Shown: positions 1 through 8,677 of the stretch, piece by piece | Layout: every line of letters begins with the position of its first letter | How positions within the stretch are numbered: position 1 is the first letter of the stretch | NCBI RefSeq assembly: GCF_001544515.1 | Contig: NZ_FCOL02000015.1 | Location: 1 to 64,000, forward strand | Length of the DNA: 64,000 nucleotides | Source: Caballeronia terrestris | GTDB taxonomy: Bacteria > Pseudomonadota > Gammaproteobacteria > Burkholderiales > Burkholderiaceae | Direction of reading: 5' to 3' | Made by a program: the position numbers and the translations under genes | Notes under the pieces: generated by a model | What the model was told of the DNA's origin: nothing | Databases searched by the model: none | Seen by the model: the letters and a program-made list of their open reading frames with translations, nothing else

Positions 1-192
1 CAACCCGCCGACGAGGCCATCGACATAGCCGATGCAAGTAGCAAGCGCCTGAGCCATGCGCGCTTCGTGCTTGTCGAGGAGCCGAAGCTGCGGATCGAGC
101 CGCACGATGCGTGCGAGCGCGTCCGTCACGCGCGCATCCGCGTGAGCGTCGCTTTCGCGCTTGCCGCCGACAAGCCAGCTCAGAATGCCCAC
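1..192 (-). CDS. Hypothetical protein, N-terminal part only
   Basis: The first 64 codons of a minus-strand gene that runs off the left edge. The chosen start is a GTG at 192, with AGGAG six bases upstream, opening with VGILSWLVGGKRES. The visible part is charged and Ala/Arg/Leu-rich (DARVTDALARIVRLDPQL) after a short hydrophobic start. I do not recognise a family. It lies 18 bp downstream of the RRM gene on the same strand and so probably belongs to the same transcription unit as the FabI/AckA/Pta genes. Confidence 0.6.
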   Translation of the reverse strand, partial: MGILSWLVGGKRESDAHADARVTDALARIVRLDPQLRLLDKHEARMAQALATCIGYVDGLVGGL

Positions 193-210
193 GTCGTTCT
201 CCTGCCGCCT

Positions 211-468
211 CTACTCTTCTTCGCGCGGCGGCACCACGTTGACGTTGATCGTGCGGTTCTTCCAGAACAGGTTGTGAATCCGCCCTTCGAGACTGCGCAG
301 CGAATGCGGCTCGACATTGTTGAAAGTCAGCAGCACCGCGGGCCTCGAACCGGCACCCGGGACGCGCTGAATCTCGTCGTATGCAGGAAAGCCGTAGCGG
401 ATCAGGAATTCCTTGATCTCTTCGTCGCTTGTATCGTCCGCCACATTGCCTATCCAAAGCTCGGCCAT
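211..468 (-). CDS. Small RRM (RNA recognition motif) protein
   Basis: An 85-residue single-domain protein. An RNP2-like strand, AELWIGNVADD, starts at residue 2, followed by an acidic helix (SDEEIKEFLIRYG), a beta strand with AVLLTFNN in the RNP1 region, and a terminal strand TINVNVVP. This is the beta-alpha-beta-beta-alpha-beta order of bacterial RRM proteins, which bind single-stranded RNA. The RNP1 stretch is degenerate, with few of the usual aromatics. The ATG at 468 has GGAGGGG about 7 bp upstream; a TTG two codons earlier is less likely. It follows the FabI gene by about 40 bp on the same strand, so it is probably the tail of the Pta/AckA/FabI operon. Its RNA target is unknown. Confidence 0.75.
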   Translation of the reverse strand: MAELWIGNVADDTSDEEIKEFLIRYGFPAYDEIQRVPGAGSRPAVLLTFNNVEPHSLRSLEGRIHNLFWKNRTINVNVVPPREEE

Positions 469-510
469 GATCAAACCCCTCCCTCTTTTATCGACGTTGC
501 AACACGGCCG

Positions 511-1293
511 TCAGGCCATGATGTGCACCCCGCCATCGACGTACAGTGTTTCCCCCGACAGACGCCGCGCGTAAGGCGTCGCAAGGAACGCACACGTAAA
601 GCCGACGTCCATGATGTCGACCAGCTCGCCGAGCGGCGCCCGCTGTGCGGCTTCGTTGAGCAGCAAATCGAAATCCTTCAGGCCCGACGCGGCCCGCGTT
701 TTGAGCGGTCCCGGCGAGATCGCATGCACGCGGATGCCCTTCGATCCGAGCTCGTAAGCGAGATAGCGGGCGCATGCTTCGAGCGCCGCCTTCACCGGTC
801 CCATCAGGTTGTAGTTCGGCACCACCTTGTTCGCGCCGTAGTAGCTCATCGTGAGGATGGTGCCGCCGTCCGTCATGAGCGGCGCCGCGAGCCGCGCCAT
901 TCGCACGAGCGAATGGCAGGAGATGTCCATCGCCTTCGCGAAGCCTTCGGCCGAACTATCGAGCAGACCGCCTTGCAGGTCCTCCTTCGGCGCCCACGCG
1001 ATGGAATGGACGAGGATGTCGAGCCTGCCCCATTCCTCGCGTATCCGCGCGAAGAGCGCGTCGAGATCGGACGGCTGCGAGACGTCGAGCGGCATCAGGA
1101 TCGGCGCTTCCAGTTCGCGCGCGAGCGGCTCGACGTAGGTCTTCGCCTTCTCGTTCACGTAGGTGATCGCCAGATCCGCACCCAACTCGCGAAATGCCTT
1201 CGCGCACCCGTAGGCAATCGAGTGCTCGTTCGCGATTCCCGTGACGAGCGCTTTCTTGTCATTCAGGATCGGGCGAGGAATTTCCACGGTCAT
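511..1293 (-). CDS. fabI: Enoyl-[acyl-carrier-protein] reductase, FabI type
   Basis: A 260-residue NAD(P)H-dependent short-chain reductase of the FabI family, which reduces trans-2-enoyl-ACP in type II fatty-acid synthesis. It shows the divergent FabI nucleotide loop (LVTGIANEHSIAYG, residues 17-29), the HSIAWAP segment near 96, Y151 and the FabI-specific Y-x6-K catalytic pair (Y161, K168), then SPGPLKTRAASG and a C-terminal DGGVHIMA. GGAG lies upstream of the ATG. It sits between acetate kinase and an RRM gene, outside any fatty-acid synthesis cluster. It may therefore be a second, specialised FabI rather than the housekeeping copy, but that cannot be decided from this window. Confidence 0.88.
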   Translation of the reverse strand: MTVEIPRPILNDKKALVTGIANEHSIAYGCAKAFRELGADLAITYVNEKAKTYVEPLARELEAPILMPLDVSQPSDLDALFARIREEWGRLDILVHSIAWAPKEDLQGGLLDSSAEGFAKAMDISCHSLVRMARLAAPLMTDGGTILTMSYYGANKVVPNYNLMGPVKAALEACARYLAYELGSKGIRVHAISPGPLKTRAASGLKDFDLLLNEAAQRAPLGELVDIMDVGFTCAFLATPYARRLSGETLYVDGGVHIMA

Positions 1294-1318
1294 GTGAGGC
1301 TCCTTGTCGATGTCGGAT

Positions 1319-2497
1319 TCAGCCGATCGTCGCCTGCGTCTGGCGCGCGATCATGAGCTCTTCGTCGGTCGGGATCACCCACGCCGACACCTCGCTCGAT
1401 GCCGTGCTGATACACGGCCCGCCGCGCGCGTTCGCCTCCGCATCCAGTTCGATGCCGAGCCACGCCGCGCTCTTGCACACGCGCTCTCGGACCGCCGGCG
1501 CGTGCTCGCCGATGCCCGCGGTGAACACGAGTGCATCGATGCCGCCAAGCGCCGCCGCAAGCGAGCCGAGTTCGCGACCGATGCGGTAAGCGAACAACTC
1601 CACCGCGAAACGTGCGCGAGGATCGTCGCTCGCGAGCAGTTCACGCATGTCGCTCGACACCGCCGAGACGCCGAGCAGCCCCGACTCCTTGTAGATCAGG
1701 TTCTCGATCGCGCGCGCGTCCATGCCCATCTGATCGATCAGATAGAGGATCACGCCGGGATCGAGGCTGCCGCAACGCGTGCCCATCGGCAGGCCATCGA
1801 CGGCTGTGAAGCCCATCGTGCTCGCGACGCTCTTGCCCGCCGCCATCGCGCACATGCTCGCGCCGTTGCCGAGATGCGCGACGACCGTGCGCCCCGTCGC
1901 GGCGCTGGGCGCGAATTCGGGCAGCACGCTCGCGATGTATTCATACGACAAGCCGTGAAAGCCGTAACGCCGCACACCGCGCGAGGTGATCTTCTTCGGC
2001 AGCGCGAACGCTTGCGCCACTTCCGGCTGCGCACGATGAAACGCGGTATCGAAGCACAGGACCTGCGGCAATTCCGGACGACGCCTCGCGATGATCCGCA
2101 CCGGCTCCAGGTTGTGCGGCTGATGCAGCGGCGCGAGCGGCACGAGTTCGTCGAGCTTCGCAAGCACCTCGGGCGTGGCGAGCACGGGCTGCGTGAACAC
2201 CTCGCCGCCATGCACGACGCGATGCCCGACCGCGATCAGTTCGTAGCCTTCGTGATGGCCGCGCAGAAAGTCGCCAATGCACGCAATCGCACCTTCATGC
2301 CCGATCGCGGCGCCCTTCTCCCACGTTTGTTCGCCGATTTGCTTGCCCGCGCTGTCGAACCCGTGGAAGGCGGGCGCCGTATGCAGCCCTTCCGCCTGCC
2401 CGCGCATGACGAGTTCGGGCGCCGCGCCCTTCATCGCGAACACGCGGAACTTGATGCTCGACGACCCCGCGTTGAGTACCAGAATGGCGTCGGTCAT
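1319..2497 (-). CDS. ackA: Acetate/propionate kinase
   Basis: A 392-residue ASKHA-fold kinase that makes ATP from acetyl phosphate (or another short acyl phosphate) and ADP in the cytoplasm. Signature 1, LVLNAGSSSIKFRVF, is at residues 7-21. Signature 2 is visible as YGFHGLSYEYIA, followed by HLGNGAS, DGLPMGTRCGSLDPG and FTAGIGEHAP. Length is normal for AckA (about 400). The start lies 4 bp after the stop of the upstream phosphate acyltransferase gene, so the two are translationally close and form the classic Pta-AckA substrate-level phosphorylation pair. Substrate range (acetate, propionate or butyrate) is not decidable from the sequence. Confidence 0.93.
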   Translation of the reverse strand: MTDAILVLNAGSSSIKFRVFAMKGAAPELVMRGQAEGLHTAPAFHGFDSAGKQIGEQTWEKGAAIGHEGAIACIGDFLRGHHEGYELIAVGHRVVHGGEVFTQPVLATPEVLAKLDELVPLAPLHQPHNLEPVRIIARRRPELPQVLCFDTAFHRAQPEVAQAFALPKKITSRGVRRYGFHGLSYEYIASVLPEFAPSAATGRTVVAHLGNGASMCAMAAGKSVASTMGFTAVDGLPMGTRCGSLDPGVILYLIDQMGMDARAIENLIYKESGLLGVSAVSSDMRELLASDDPRARFAVELFAYRIGRELGSLAAALGGIDALVFTAGIGEHAPAVRERVCKSAAWLGIELDAEANARGGPCISTASSEVSAWVIPTDEELMIARQTQATIG

Positions 2498-2501
2498 GAG
2501 C

Positions 2502-3440
2502 TCACCCCAGCGCCTTGCCGCTTTCGCGGCGAGCCTTCGCGACGAGCACCGCCACCGCGCAGGAAGCGAGCCGCGTCATCAGCGAATCGGCACGGCTTGT
2601 CAGGATGATTGGCACGCGCGCGCCGAGCACGATGCCTGCCGCATCCGCGCCCGCAAGAAACGACAGGCTCTTCGCGAGCATGTTGCCGGCTTCGAGGTCC
2701 GGCACGAGCAGCACGTTCGCTCGCCCGGCGACCGGCGAATCGATCTGCTTGATGCGGGCCGCTTCGGGATCGATGGCGTTATCGAGCGCGAGCGGTCCGT
2801 CCACCAGCGCGCCGGTCACCTGATGACGATCCACCATCTTGCAGAGCGCGGCGGCTTCGATGGTGGACGGCACCTTCGGATTGACCGTCTCCATCGCCGA
2901 GAGAATCGCGACGCGCACCTCCTGGAAGTTCAGCGCGTGCCCAAGATCGATCGCGTTCTGCAGGATGTCGACTTTCTCCTCGAGCGTCGGCGCGATGTTG
3001 ACGGCGGCGTCCGTGATGATCAGCGCGTTCTCGTAGCCGGGCACGTCCATCACGAAGCAGTGGCTCACGCGCCGCGCCGTGCGCAGCCCCGTCTCGCGGC
3101 GCACGACCGCGCCCATCAGTTCGTCGGTATGCAGGCTGCCTTTCATCAGCGCCTCGGCCTTGCCTTCGCGCACGAGTTGCACGGCCGCCGCCGCAGCAGC
3201 CTGGCTAAAGGGCACATCGACGATTGGATAGCCTGCGATATCGATGCCGTGCTCCGCCGCCACGGCCTCGATGCGCGTGCGCGGCCCGACGAGGATCGGC
3301 GCGATCAGTCCGTTCTGCGCCGCCTGGATCGCGCCTTCGAGCGAGCTCTGATCGCACGGATGCGCGACCGCGGTCGGTACGGGTTCGAGCGATCTGCAAA
3401 ACTCGATGAGCTTCTTGTACTTCGCGTGTTCACGTTCCAC
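2502..3440 (-). CDS. pta: Phosphate acyltransferase (Pta/Ptb family)
   Basis: A 312-residue enzyme of the phosphate acetyl/butyryltransferase family, converting acyl-CoA plus phosphate to acyl phosphate and CoA. Family stretches include the N-terminal PTAVAHPCDQSSL, KGSLHTDELMGAV, RVSHCFVMD, ITDAAVNIAP and the C-terminal LEAGNMLAKSLSFLAGADAAGIVLGARVP. It is a short single-domain type without a DRTGG/BioD-like N-terminal half. The start is a GTG at 3440 with AGGA about 8 bp upstream. It overlaps functionally with ackA immediately downstream and follows the DUF3141 gene by about 45 bp. Together these suggest conversion of an acyl-CoA to acid plus ATP, perhaps during oxygen limitation. Confidence 0.9.
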   Translation of the reverse strand: MEREHAKYKKLIEFCRSLEPVPTAVAHPCDQSSLEGAIQAAQNGLIAPILVGPRTRIEAVAAEHGIDIAGYPIVDVPFSQAAAAAAVQLVREGKAEALMKGSLHTDELMGAVVRRETGLRTARRVSHCFVMDVPGYENALIITDAAVNIAPTLEEKVDILQNAIDLGHALNFQEVRVAILSAMETVNPKVPSTIEAAALCKMVDRHQVTGALVDGPLALDNAIDPEAARIKQIDSPVAGRANVLLVPDLEAGNMLAKSLSFLAGADAAGIVLGARVPIILTSRADSLMTRLASCAVAVLVAKARRESGKALG

Positions 3441-3485
3441 GGCGGATTCCTGGGAGAGGTGAGATAACGTGATGATGGCAGCATT

Positions 3486-5807
3486 TTATCGCGCGAGCGT
3501 CGCCGCGCGCGGCTCGCGTGCGGCCTTGCCGAGCAGCACGGTGCGAATCCGTTCGAGCATCGCGCGCTGTTCGTCGGTCGGCTGGCCGCGCTGCACGCGC
3601 TCGTCGGCAACGAGCCTGTCGAGCAGCGTCAGAATGCGCTTCCTTTCGATGCGGTCCGCCAGCAGTTTCGGCAGCGTAACGAGCGCCTGCTCCGGTTCGT
3701 AACGCGCGATGATCTCCTGCTCGCCGCGGATGCGCCGCCACTGGTCCGGCTGCAGGTTCGGCAGGAACTCCGCGTAATCGTTCGCGAGTTCCTGCTGCAA
3801 CACGAGGCGCGCGAGCGGAATCGGCTCGCCGTGGCGTTTAAGCAGGAACGCCATGCGTGCGAACGCTTCCGCGTAGCCGCCTTCCGATATCGCATCGAGC
3901 GCTTCCTTCACGAACGGCAACTCGCGCGGGTCCGATACGACGTCCGCCGCAGCGGGCGCGGGTGGGTCGCCTGCGCGATCCTTTGCAGCCATATTGCCGT
4001 AGCACATGAAAAACGCCGCTTCGGTGCTCGCGTCGCGCATCGCCCGATAGAAATCCAGCGACGCGCTGACGAGTTCGGACCCCGCCTTCTCGGCATCGCG
4101 ATACGGCCCCGAGTCCACGGGGTCCTTTCGCGCCGCCTTGATCGACGCAGCCGCAGGGCCGAGCCACGCGAGCCACGGGTTCATGTCGGAGAACGCCCAG
4201 CGTTGGAAGCGCAACGGATGGAATGCGCGCGATAGCCGCGCCGTGAAGTCGTTCGATGTCGCCTGCACGAACGGCTGTATGAAGAGTTCGTACGCGCGCT
4301 GGTTGAAGTCCGACACTTCGGCCACGGCCTTGAACGGCTTCTCGTCGACGCGCTCGAAACGATTCAGCCGCTCGACGATCTCCTCCAGACGATGCTCATG
4401 GAAATCGACTTCGCATTCGGTCTCCCCGCGCTCGTTCTTGCGCTCCGTGATCTGCATCGCATAGAGGCCGGGCGGCAGCGACTCGATCGTCTTCAGCACC
4501 GAGACGATCTGCGTGTGCTCGCGCTGCGCGACCTTGCCCGACACGAAGATCCCCAGATGCCCGATGCTTTTATGCAGAAGCCCGATGATCACCTGCCCGC
4601 GCGCCTTGATTTCCTCCGTGCTGCCGTAGAGATCGGCCACCCAGTTGAACGCCTGTTGCGGCGGTGTGATGTTGTCGCCCATCGAAGCGAACAGGACGAT
4701 CGGCGACTTGATGTTGCGCAGATCGAAGCCCTTGCCCGCCGGGTCTTTCACGTCGCCGGACCAGAGCTTGTTGCCGACGAACAGATTGCGCGTGATCCAC
4801 TCGATCTCCTCGCGGTTCATCAGATAATAGCCGCCCCACCAGCGCTCGAAATCGAGAAAGCGCGGCGGCTCGGTATCGATGTTCGCGTACAGGTGGTAGT
4901 ACTTGTCCCAGAAGCTGTTGGCCGGGTTCAGGTTCTCGAAGTTCTGCACCAGATGCGCGCCGTCGAACTTGCCGTTGCCGAGGTCGGCCGTGAGCGACGC
5001 GAGCCATGTTCCGCCCAGCATACCGCCCGAGTAGCGCATCGGGTTGTCGCCCTCGCCTTCGCTCCAGGCGCCGCTCCAGTACGACATCGGCGCGCCGTTG
5101 ATGACGATCGGCCCGGTGTCGTCGGGGTTCGATGCGGCGAGCATCATCGCGGCCCAGCCGCCCTGGCAATTGCCGATGATCGCGGGCCGCGGGCTTTCGG
5201 GATGCAGCGCGCGCACCTTCCGCACGAATTCCTCTTCGGCGGCGCATACGTCGAGGAGCGTCTGGCCCGGCTCGGGATCGCGATAGAACACGACGAAATA
5301 GACAGGATGCCCCGCCCGCATCGCGACGCCGACCTGCGAATCGTCCTTGAAGCCGCCGATGCCCGGTCCGTGGCCGGCGCGCGGATCGATGATCAGATAG
5401 GGGCGGCGCTCGTCGGAGATCGTCACGCCGGGCGGCGGCTTGATCTTGAGCAGCGCGTAGTTGACGGGGCGCGCGAAGGTGCGGCCGTCGAGGATCGTGT
5501 CGTATTCGAAATGAAGAGCCGGCTTGAGTCCGCTCGTCGATTGCTCGACGAAGGCGGTGCCGCGTTCGCGCAGCGTGTCCCAGAAGAGGATCGAGCGCTG
5601 CATCGCGTCGAGTGCGTACCGGTAACCCGACAACGGATCGAACGATGCGGGGGAAAGCGCCAGGACGCCGCGTGTTGCGTCATGGCCAGCGGTATCGGCG
5701 AGTCGCTCCCGGAAGTGGTTCTGCGCATTCTCCATGCGCTTCTGGAACACGAGCGCGACCTTCCTGCTGATCTCGTGACTGCGGGCGAGCGGCGTGCTGG
5801 CATCCAT
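3486..5807 (-). CDS. DUF3141 protein, PhaC-like alpha/beta hydrolase
   Basis: About 773 residues from the chosen start. The N-terminal part (HEISRKVALVFQKRMENAQNHF) and the alpha/beta-hydrolase core resemble poly(3-hydroxyalkanoate) synthases. A lipase-box-like GNCQGGW places Cys about residue 214 as the probable nucleophile, with Trp following as in PhaC. Further on are SMGDNITPPQQAFNW, a typical acid-residue region, and GHLGIFVSGKVA, a typical catalytic His region. The C-terminal 300 residues are helical and family-specific. In-frame starts exist at GTG 5915, ATG 5861 and ATG 5807; only 5807 has a well-placed GAGG. It heads the operon with pta, ackA and fabI. Polymerase activity is not proven; a thioesterase or CoA transfer role is possible. 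Confidence 0.8.
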   Translation of the reverse strand: MDASTPLARSHEISRKVALVFQKRMENAQNHFRERLADTAGHDATRGVLALSPASFDPLSGYRYALDAMQRSILFWDTLRERGTAFVEQSTSGLKPALHFEYDTILDGRTFARPVNYALLKIKPPPGVTISDERRPYLIIDPRAGHGPGIGGFKDDSQVGVAMRAGHPVYFVVFYRDPEPGQTLLDVCAAEEEFVRKVRALHPESPRPAIIGNCQGGWAAMMLAASNPDDTGPIVINGAPMSYWSGAWSEGEGDNPMRYSGGMLGGTWLASLTADLGNGKFDGAHLVQNFENLNPANSFWDKYYHLYANIDTEPPRFLDFERWWGGYYLMNREEIEWITRNLFVGNKLWSGDVKDPAGKGFDLRNIKSPIVLFASMGDNITPPQQAFNWVADLYGSTEEIKARGQVIIGLLHKSIGHLGIFVSGKVAQREHTQIVSVLKTIESLPPGLYAMQITERKNERGETECEVDFHEHRLEEIVERLNRFERVDEKPFKAVAEVSDFNQRAYELFIQPFVQATSNDFTARLSRAFHPLRFQRWAFSDMNPWLAWLGPAAASIKAARKDPVDSGPYRDAEKAGSELVSASLDFYRAMRDASTEAAFFMCYGNMAAKDRAGDPPAPAAADVVSDPRELPFVKEALDAISEGGYAEAFARMAFLLKRHGEPIPLARLVLQQELANDYAEFLPNLQPDQWRRIRGEQEIIARYEPEQALVTLPKLLADRIERKRILTLLDRLVADERVQRGQPTDEQRAMLERIRTVLLGKAAREPRAATLAR

Positions 5808-5982
5808 GGCGTGAGCCTCGATATCGGCAAGTGCTGCAAACCGGACGGCACGGGCGCCCATCGGGTTCGCGCTGTCCTCGGAAGTCGGACCCGCCAAGGG
5901 GAAACGGTGCGTCACTCATGGCGCCCCCGTGCCCTGCGGCTTCGCGACCCGTTCTTAAGCTACCGCGTGTTCGGCGAAACCC

Positions 5983-6006
5983 GTTTCGATGTTTCGATGT
6001 TTCGAT
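5983..6006. repeat. Tandem repeat, GTTTCGAT x3
   Basis: Three perfect head-to-tail copies of the 8-mer GTTTCGAT with no spacer. They lie about 70-90 bp upstream of the earliest possible DUF3141 start, between it and the FNR-like site. Eight-base units do not preserve a reading frame, and the tract is non-coding. It could vary in copy number by slippage and alter promoter spacing; this is inference. Confidence 0.7.
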
Positions 6007-6045
6007 ATGCAGGCGGAAACTATGCCTGAAGAGCGTCTCGACGAC

Positions 6046-6059
6046 TTGATACAGATCAG
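6046..6059. promoter_or_regulatory. Candidate FNR/ANR binding site
   Basis: The sequence TTGAT-ACAG-ATCAG matches the FNR/ANR/CRP-type consensus TTGAT-N4-ATCAA at 9 of 10 defined positions. It lies upstream of the DUF3141-pta-ackA-fabI operon, where oxygen-limitation control would make sense. A single-site match in 64 kb can occur by chance, so location is the main support. Confidence 0.45.
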
Positions 6060-6379
6060 CGCTTCCAGTCGCGGCCGGAAGACGGTGGGTGCATCGGTAC
6101 ACGATTCGGCTTCGTGTCGAGGTTTTGATGACCGCATCGTCAGTTCTATACCATTCGACCGGGGCAATCAAGCGAGGTTGTCCTTTGTGCATGGTGATTG
6201 CTTGAATATATTCCGTCACCGAACAGCACTTGTTCCTCCGCGTTGAAACTCCGTTCTGTCCGCACGCGGGAACCCCGGCGCCCTCCGGTAAACAGTCCTT
6301 TCACCGCCCGGGCATTGTTCCCGCCGATTGCGCATGAATAATGATCCACATGGTTACGGACACAAAGGAGGAACGTCCA

Positions 6380-7531
6380 ATGGACAAGACAATCGCACGA
6401 TCAAACACGAACGCGCCGCTTCTGGCGACCCTCGCGGGCGCGCTCGTTCTCGCAGTGGGCATGGGTTTCGGACGTTTCGCCTTCACCGGCATGTATCCGC
6501 TGATGGTCAGGGAAGGCGCGATCAGCGTCGCGGGTGGATCGCTCGCTGCATCGGCGAACTATGCGGGCTATCTGCTCGGCGCGATCCTCGTCGCGCGGTT
6601 CGACAACAGACACGCAGCGCGGCTCGCCCAGTTCGCGATGATCGGAACCATCGTCTGCCTCGCGGCAATGTCGTTGCATTTCGGCACGGCTTACATCATC
6701 GGCGTGCGTTTCGTCGCGGGTGCGTTGAGCGCCGTCGCGCTGGTGGCTGCTTCGATCTGGCTCTTTCATGTGATCGGATATCACCAGGGCGCGCCCGTGC
6801 TGTATGCGGGCGTCGGCGTGGGCATCGTGACATCGGCGGAGATCATCGCGTTCGGCGGGCGCGTCGGCTTGAACGGCGCGGGCTTGTGGGCACTGCTCGC
6901 GGCAGTCGCGTTGATACTGTGCGTCGTCGCCGGGCCGACGCTCTCGCGCCAGATCACGAGCGAAGCCAGTGAAGCACCGGCTGACGCAGGCACGCAACAG
7001 CAATCGATCCTCAGTGCGCGCAGCCTCGTGCTGATCTACGGCCTCGCGGGATTCGGCTATATCGTCACCGCGACCTATCTGCCGTTGCTCGTGAAGGAAG
7101 CGCTCGCGAATACGAATCCGGTGCACGTGTGGGCGGCGTTCGGGCTCGGCGCGGCGCCGTCGTGCTTCCTGTGGCACTGGCTGCACCAAAAGCTCGGCAG
7201 CCGCGCCGCGCTCGCGGCGAACCTGCTGGTGCAGGCGATCGGCGTGATCTTGCCAGCATTCGACGCGAGCGCCATCGCGTTTCTCGGCAGCGCGATCCTC
7301 GTCGGCGGCACGTTCGTGGGAACGGTGACGATCGCGATGCCGGCGGCAAGACGTGTCGCGTCGACGGTTCGCTTCAACCTCATCGCCGTGATGACGGCGG
7401 CGTATGGCATCGGGCAGATCGTCGGGCCGCTCGTTGCGAACAGCCTGTTTGCGCACACGCATTCGTTCGATCAGCCGCTCGCAGCGGCAGGCGTGGCGCT
7501 CGTGCTCGCGGCGATTGCGTGCGCGCGATGA
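6380..7531 (+). CDS. YbfB/YjiJ-family MFS transporter
   Basis: A 383-residue inner-membrane protein with about 12 hydrophobic segments. The first half has the family start GMGFGRFAFTGMYPLMV near residue 30, then AASANYAGYLLGA and ARFDNRHAARL in the MFS loop 2-3 position. This resembles YbfB/YjiJ-type major-facilitator proteins, whose substrates are mostly unknown. The ATG at 6380 follows AAAGGAGG by 9 bp; the in-frame ATG at 6341 lacks such a site. It ends 7 bp before the convergent LysR gene. No adjacent enzyme suggests a substrate. Confidence 0.85.
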   Translation: MDKTIARSNTNAPLLATLAGALVLAVGMGFGRFAFTGMYPLMVREGAISVAGGSLAASANYAGYLLGAILVARFDNRHAARLAQFAMIGTIVCLAAMSLHFGTAYIIGVRFVAGALSAVALVAASIWLFHVIGYHQGAPVLYAGVGVGIVTSAEIIAFGGRVGLNGAGLWALLAAVALILCVVAGPTLSRQITSEASEAPADAGTQQQSILSARSLVLIYGLAGFGYIVTATYLPLLVKEALANTNPVHVWAAFGLGAAPSCFLWHWLHQKLGSRAALAANLLVQAIGVILPAFDASAIAFLGSAILVGGTFVGTVTIAMPAARRVASTVRFNLIAVMTAAYGIGQIVGPLVANSLFAHTHSFDQPLAAAGVALVLAAIACAR

Positions 7532-7537
7532 TCCCTC

Positions 7538-8506
7538 TCACGCATCCGGGGCAGGCTTCAACGGCGCCGCAGCGTCTTTGCCTTCGAGCATGACGTTGTC
7601 GACGCTGAGCTCTTCAGCGATCCATTCGCGCAGGAACTCGATCCACGTCTTGATCTTCGCATCGAGGAACTGGCGCGACGCGTACATCGAGTAGATATTG
7701 AGCGGTTGCAGATAGTAGCCGGGCAGCACTCTCACGAGCGAGCCGTTGCGAAAGAGCGACCGGATCGTGAGCGTCGGCAGCGCGCCGATGCCCATCCCTT
7801 CCTGAAGCGCGACGGCCATCGCATCCGGCACGTTGACGCGAAAGCGCGCCATTGGCAGATGCACTTCGCGCGCGCCCTCCGGCCCGAAAAGGAGCCAGCT
7901 CCTCGACGGAAACATGGGCATCGCGACTTGTAGGCATACGTGCTCCGCCAGCGCCTCGACGGTCTCGGGTGTACCGTGCGCCTCCAGATACGACGGCGCC
8001 GCGCACAGCACGCTATGCACCGAGCCGAGCTTGTGCGAAATATAGTTCGAATCGGGTAGCGCATCGGGCGACACGCGCACCGCGACGTCGTATCCCTCCT
8101 CCAGCAGATCGGGCACGTTCTGCGATAGCGTCAGATCCACCGTCACCGACGAATAGCGCGCCTGATACGCGGCGATCGCCGGCACCACATAGTTCTGCCC
8201 GATGCTCGACATCGCGTGCACGCGCAGCGTGCCGACGGGGTTCGCGTGGGCATCGGACGCTTCGGCCTCGGCCTCCTCCACGGATGCGACGATCGCGCGG
8301 CATCGGTTGAGGTAACGCTCTCCGGCTTCGGTCAGCGCGACACGCCGCGTCGTGCGGTTGAGAAGCCGCGTGCGCAGATGCGTCTCCAGTTCGGAAAGGC
8401 AACGCGAGACGTAGCCCGTGGTGGTGTCGAGCTGGCTGGCGGCGGCCGTAAAGCTTCCCGACTCCGCCACCTCGATGAAAATCTTCATGTAGCGAATGGT
8501 GTCCAT
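7538..8506 (-). CDS. LysR-family transcriptional regulator
   Basis: A 322-residue LysR protein. The N-terminal winged helix-turn-helix starts MDTIRYMKIFIEVAESGSFTAAASQLDTTTGYVSRCLSELE (first 20 residues and onward, shown here as family shape: FIEVAESGSF, AAASQL, VSRCLSELE), then LLNRTTRRVALTEAG. An effector-binding domain follows (VRVSPDALPDS, LPGYYLQPLNIYSMY), typical of the large AaeR/DmlR-like subgroup. The start at 8506 was chosen because the family begins there; an in-frame extension to 8653 is low-complexity. It is divergent from the SDR gene with 171 bp between starts, so it probably controls that gene. Confidence 0.88.
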   Translation of the reverse strand: MDTIRYMKIFIEVAESGSFTAAASQLDTTTGYVSRCLSELETHLRTRLLNRTTRRVALTEAGERYLNRCRAIVASVEEAEAEASDAHANPVGTLRVHAMSSIGQNYVVPAIAAYQARYSSVTVDLTLSQNVPDLLEEGYDVAVRVSPDALPDSNYISHKLGSVHSVLCAAPSYLEAHGTPETVEALAEHVCLQVAMPMFPSRSWLLFGPEGAREVHLPMARFRVNVPDAMAVALQEGMGIGALPTLTIRSLFRNGSLVRVLPGYYLQPLNIYSMYASRQFLDAKIKTWIEFLREWIAEELSVDNVMLEGKDAAAPLKPAPDA

Positions 8507-8677
8507 GATGCGAAAGCGTATCGAAATTGAAACGATCGTGCAGATCGATTTGTTACCGCCGCTCAATACTGTTAGTCCACGGCGTGTGTACGCAACCCGC
8601 TTCGACAAGTCTAAATTGGAACCCATCGAGGCCGCGGGCCCGATCCGCAACAAACCAACTTACATTCGAGGTTCATC

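Larger units (their letters stand above)
5808..6379. other. Divergent intergenic region, DUF3141 operon / MFS gene
   Basis: The leader and promoter region between the minus-strand DUF3141 operon and the plus-strand MFS gene. It holds a tandem 8-bp repeat (5983-6006) and an FNR/ANR-like site (6046-6059). Open frames crossing it (for example 5989-6246 plus) have no coding signature. AAAGGAGG at 6365-6371 is the ribosome-binding site of the MFS gene. Confidence 0.5.

Noticed and set aside
67..1356. A long plus-strand open frame opposite the FabI and RRM genes
   Set aside because: Arg/His-rich composition is that of the antisense of GC-rich genes; many similar frames lie opposite other genes in the window.
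5989..6246. An 85-codon plus-strand frame in the DUF3141/MFS gap
   Set aside because: No ribosome site, no family and it crosses the tandem repeat and FNR-like site; treated as non-coding.
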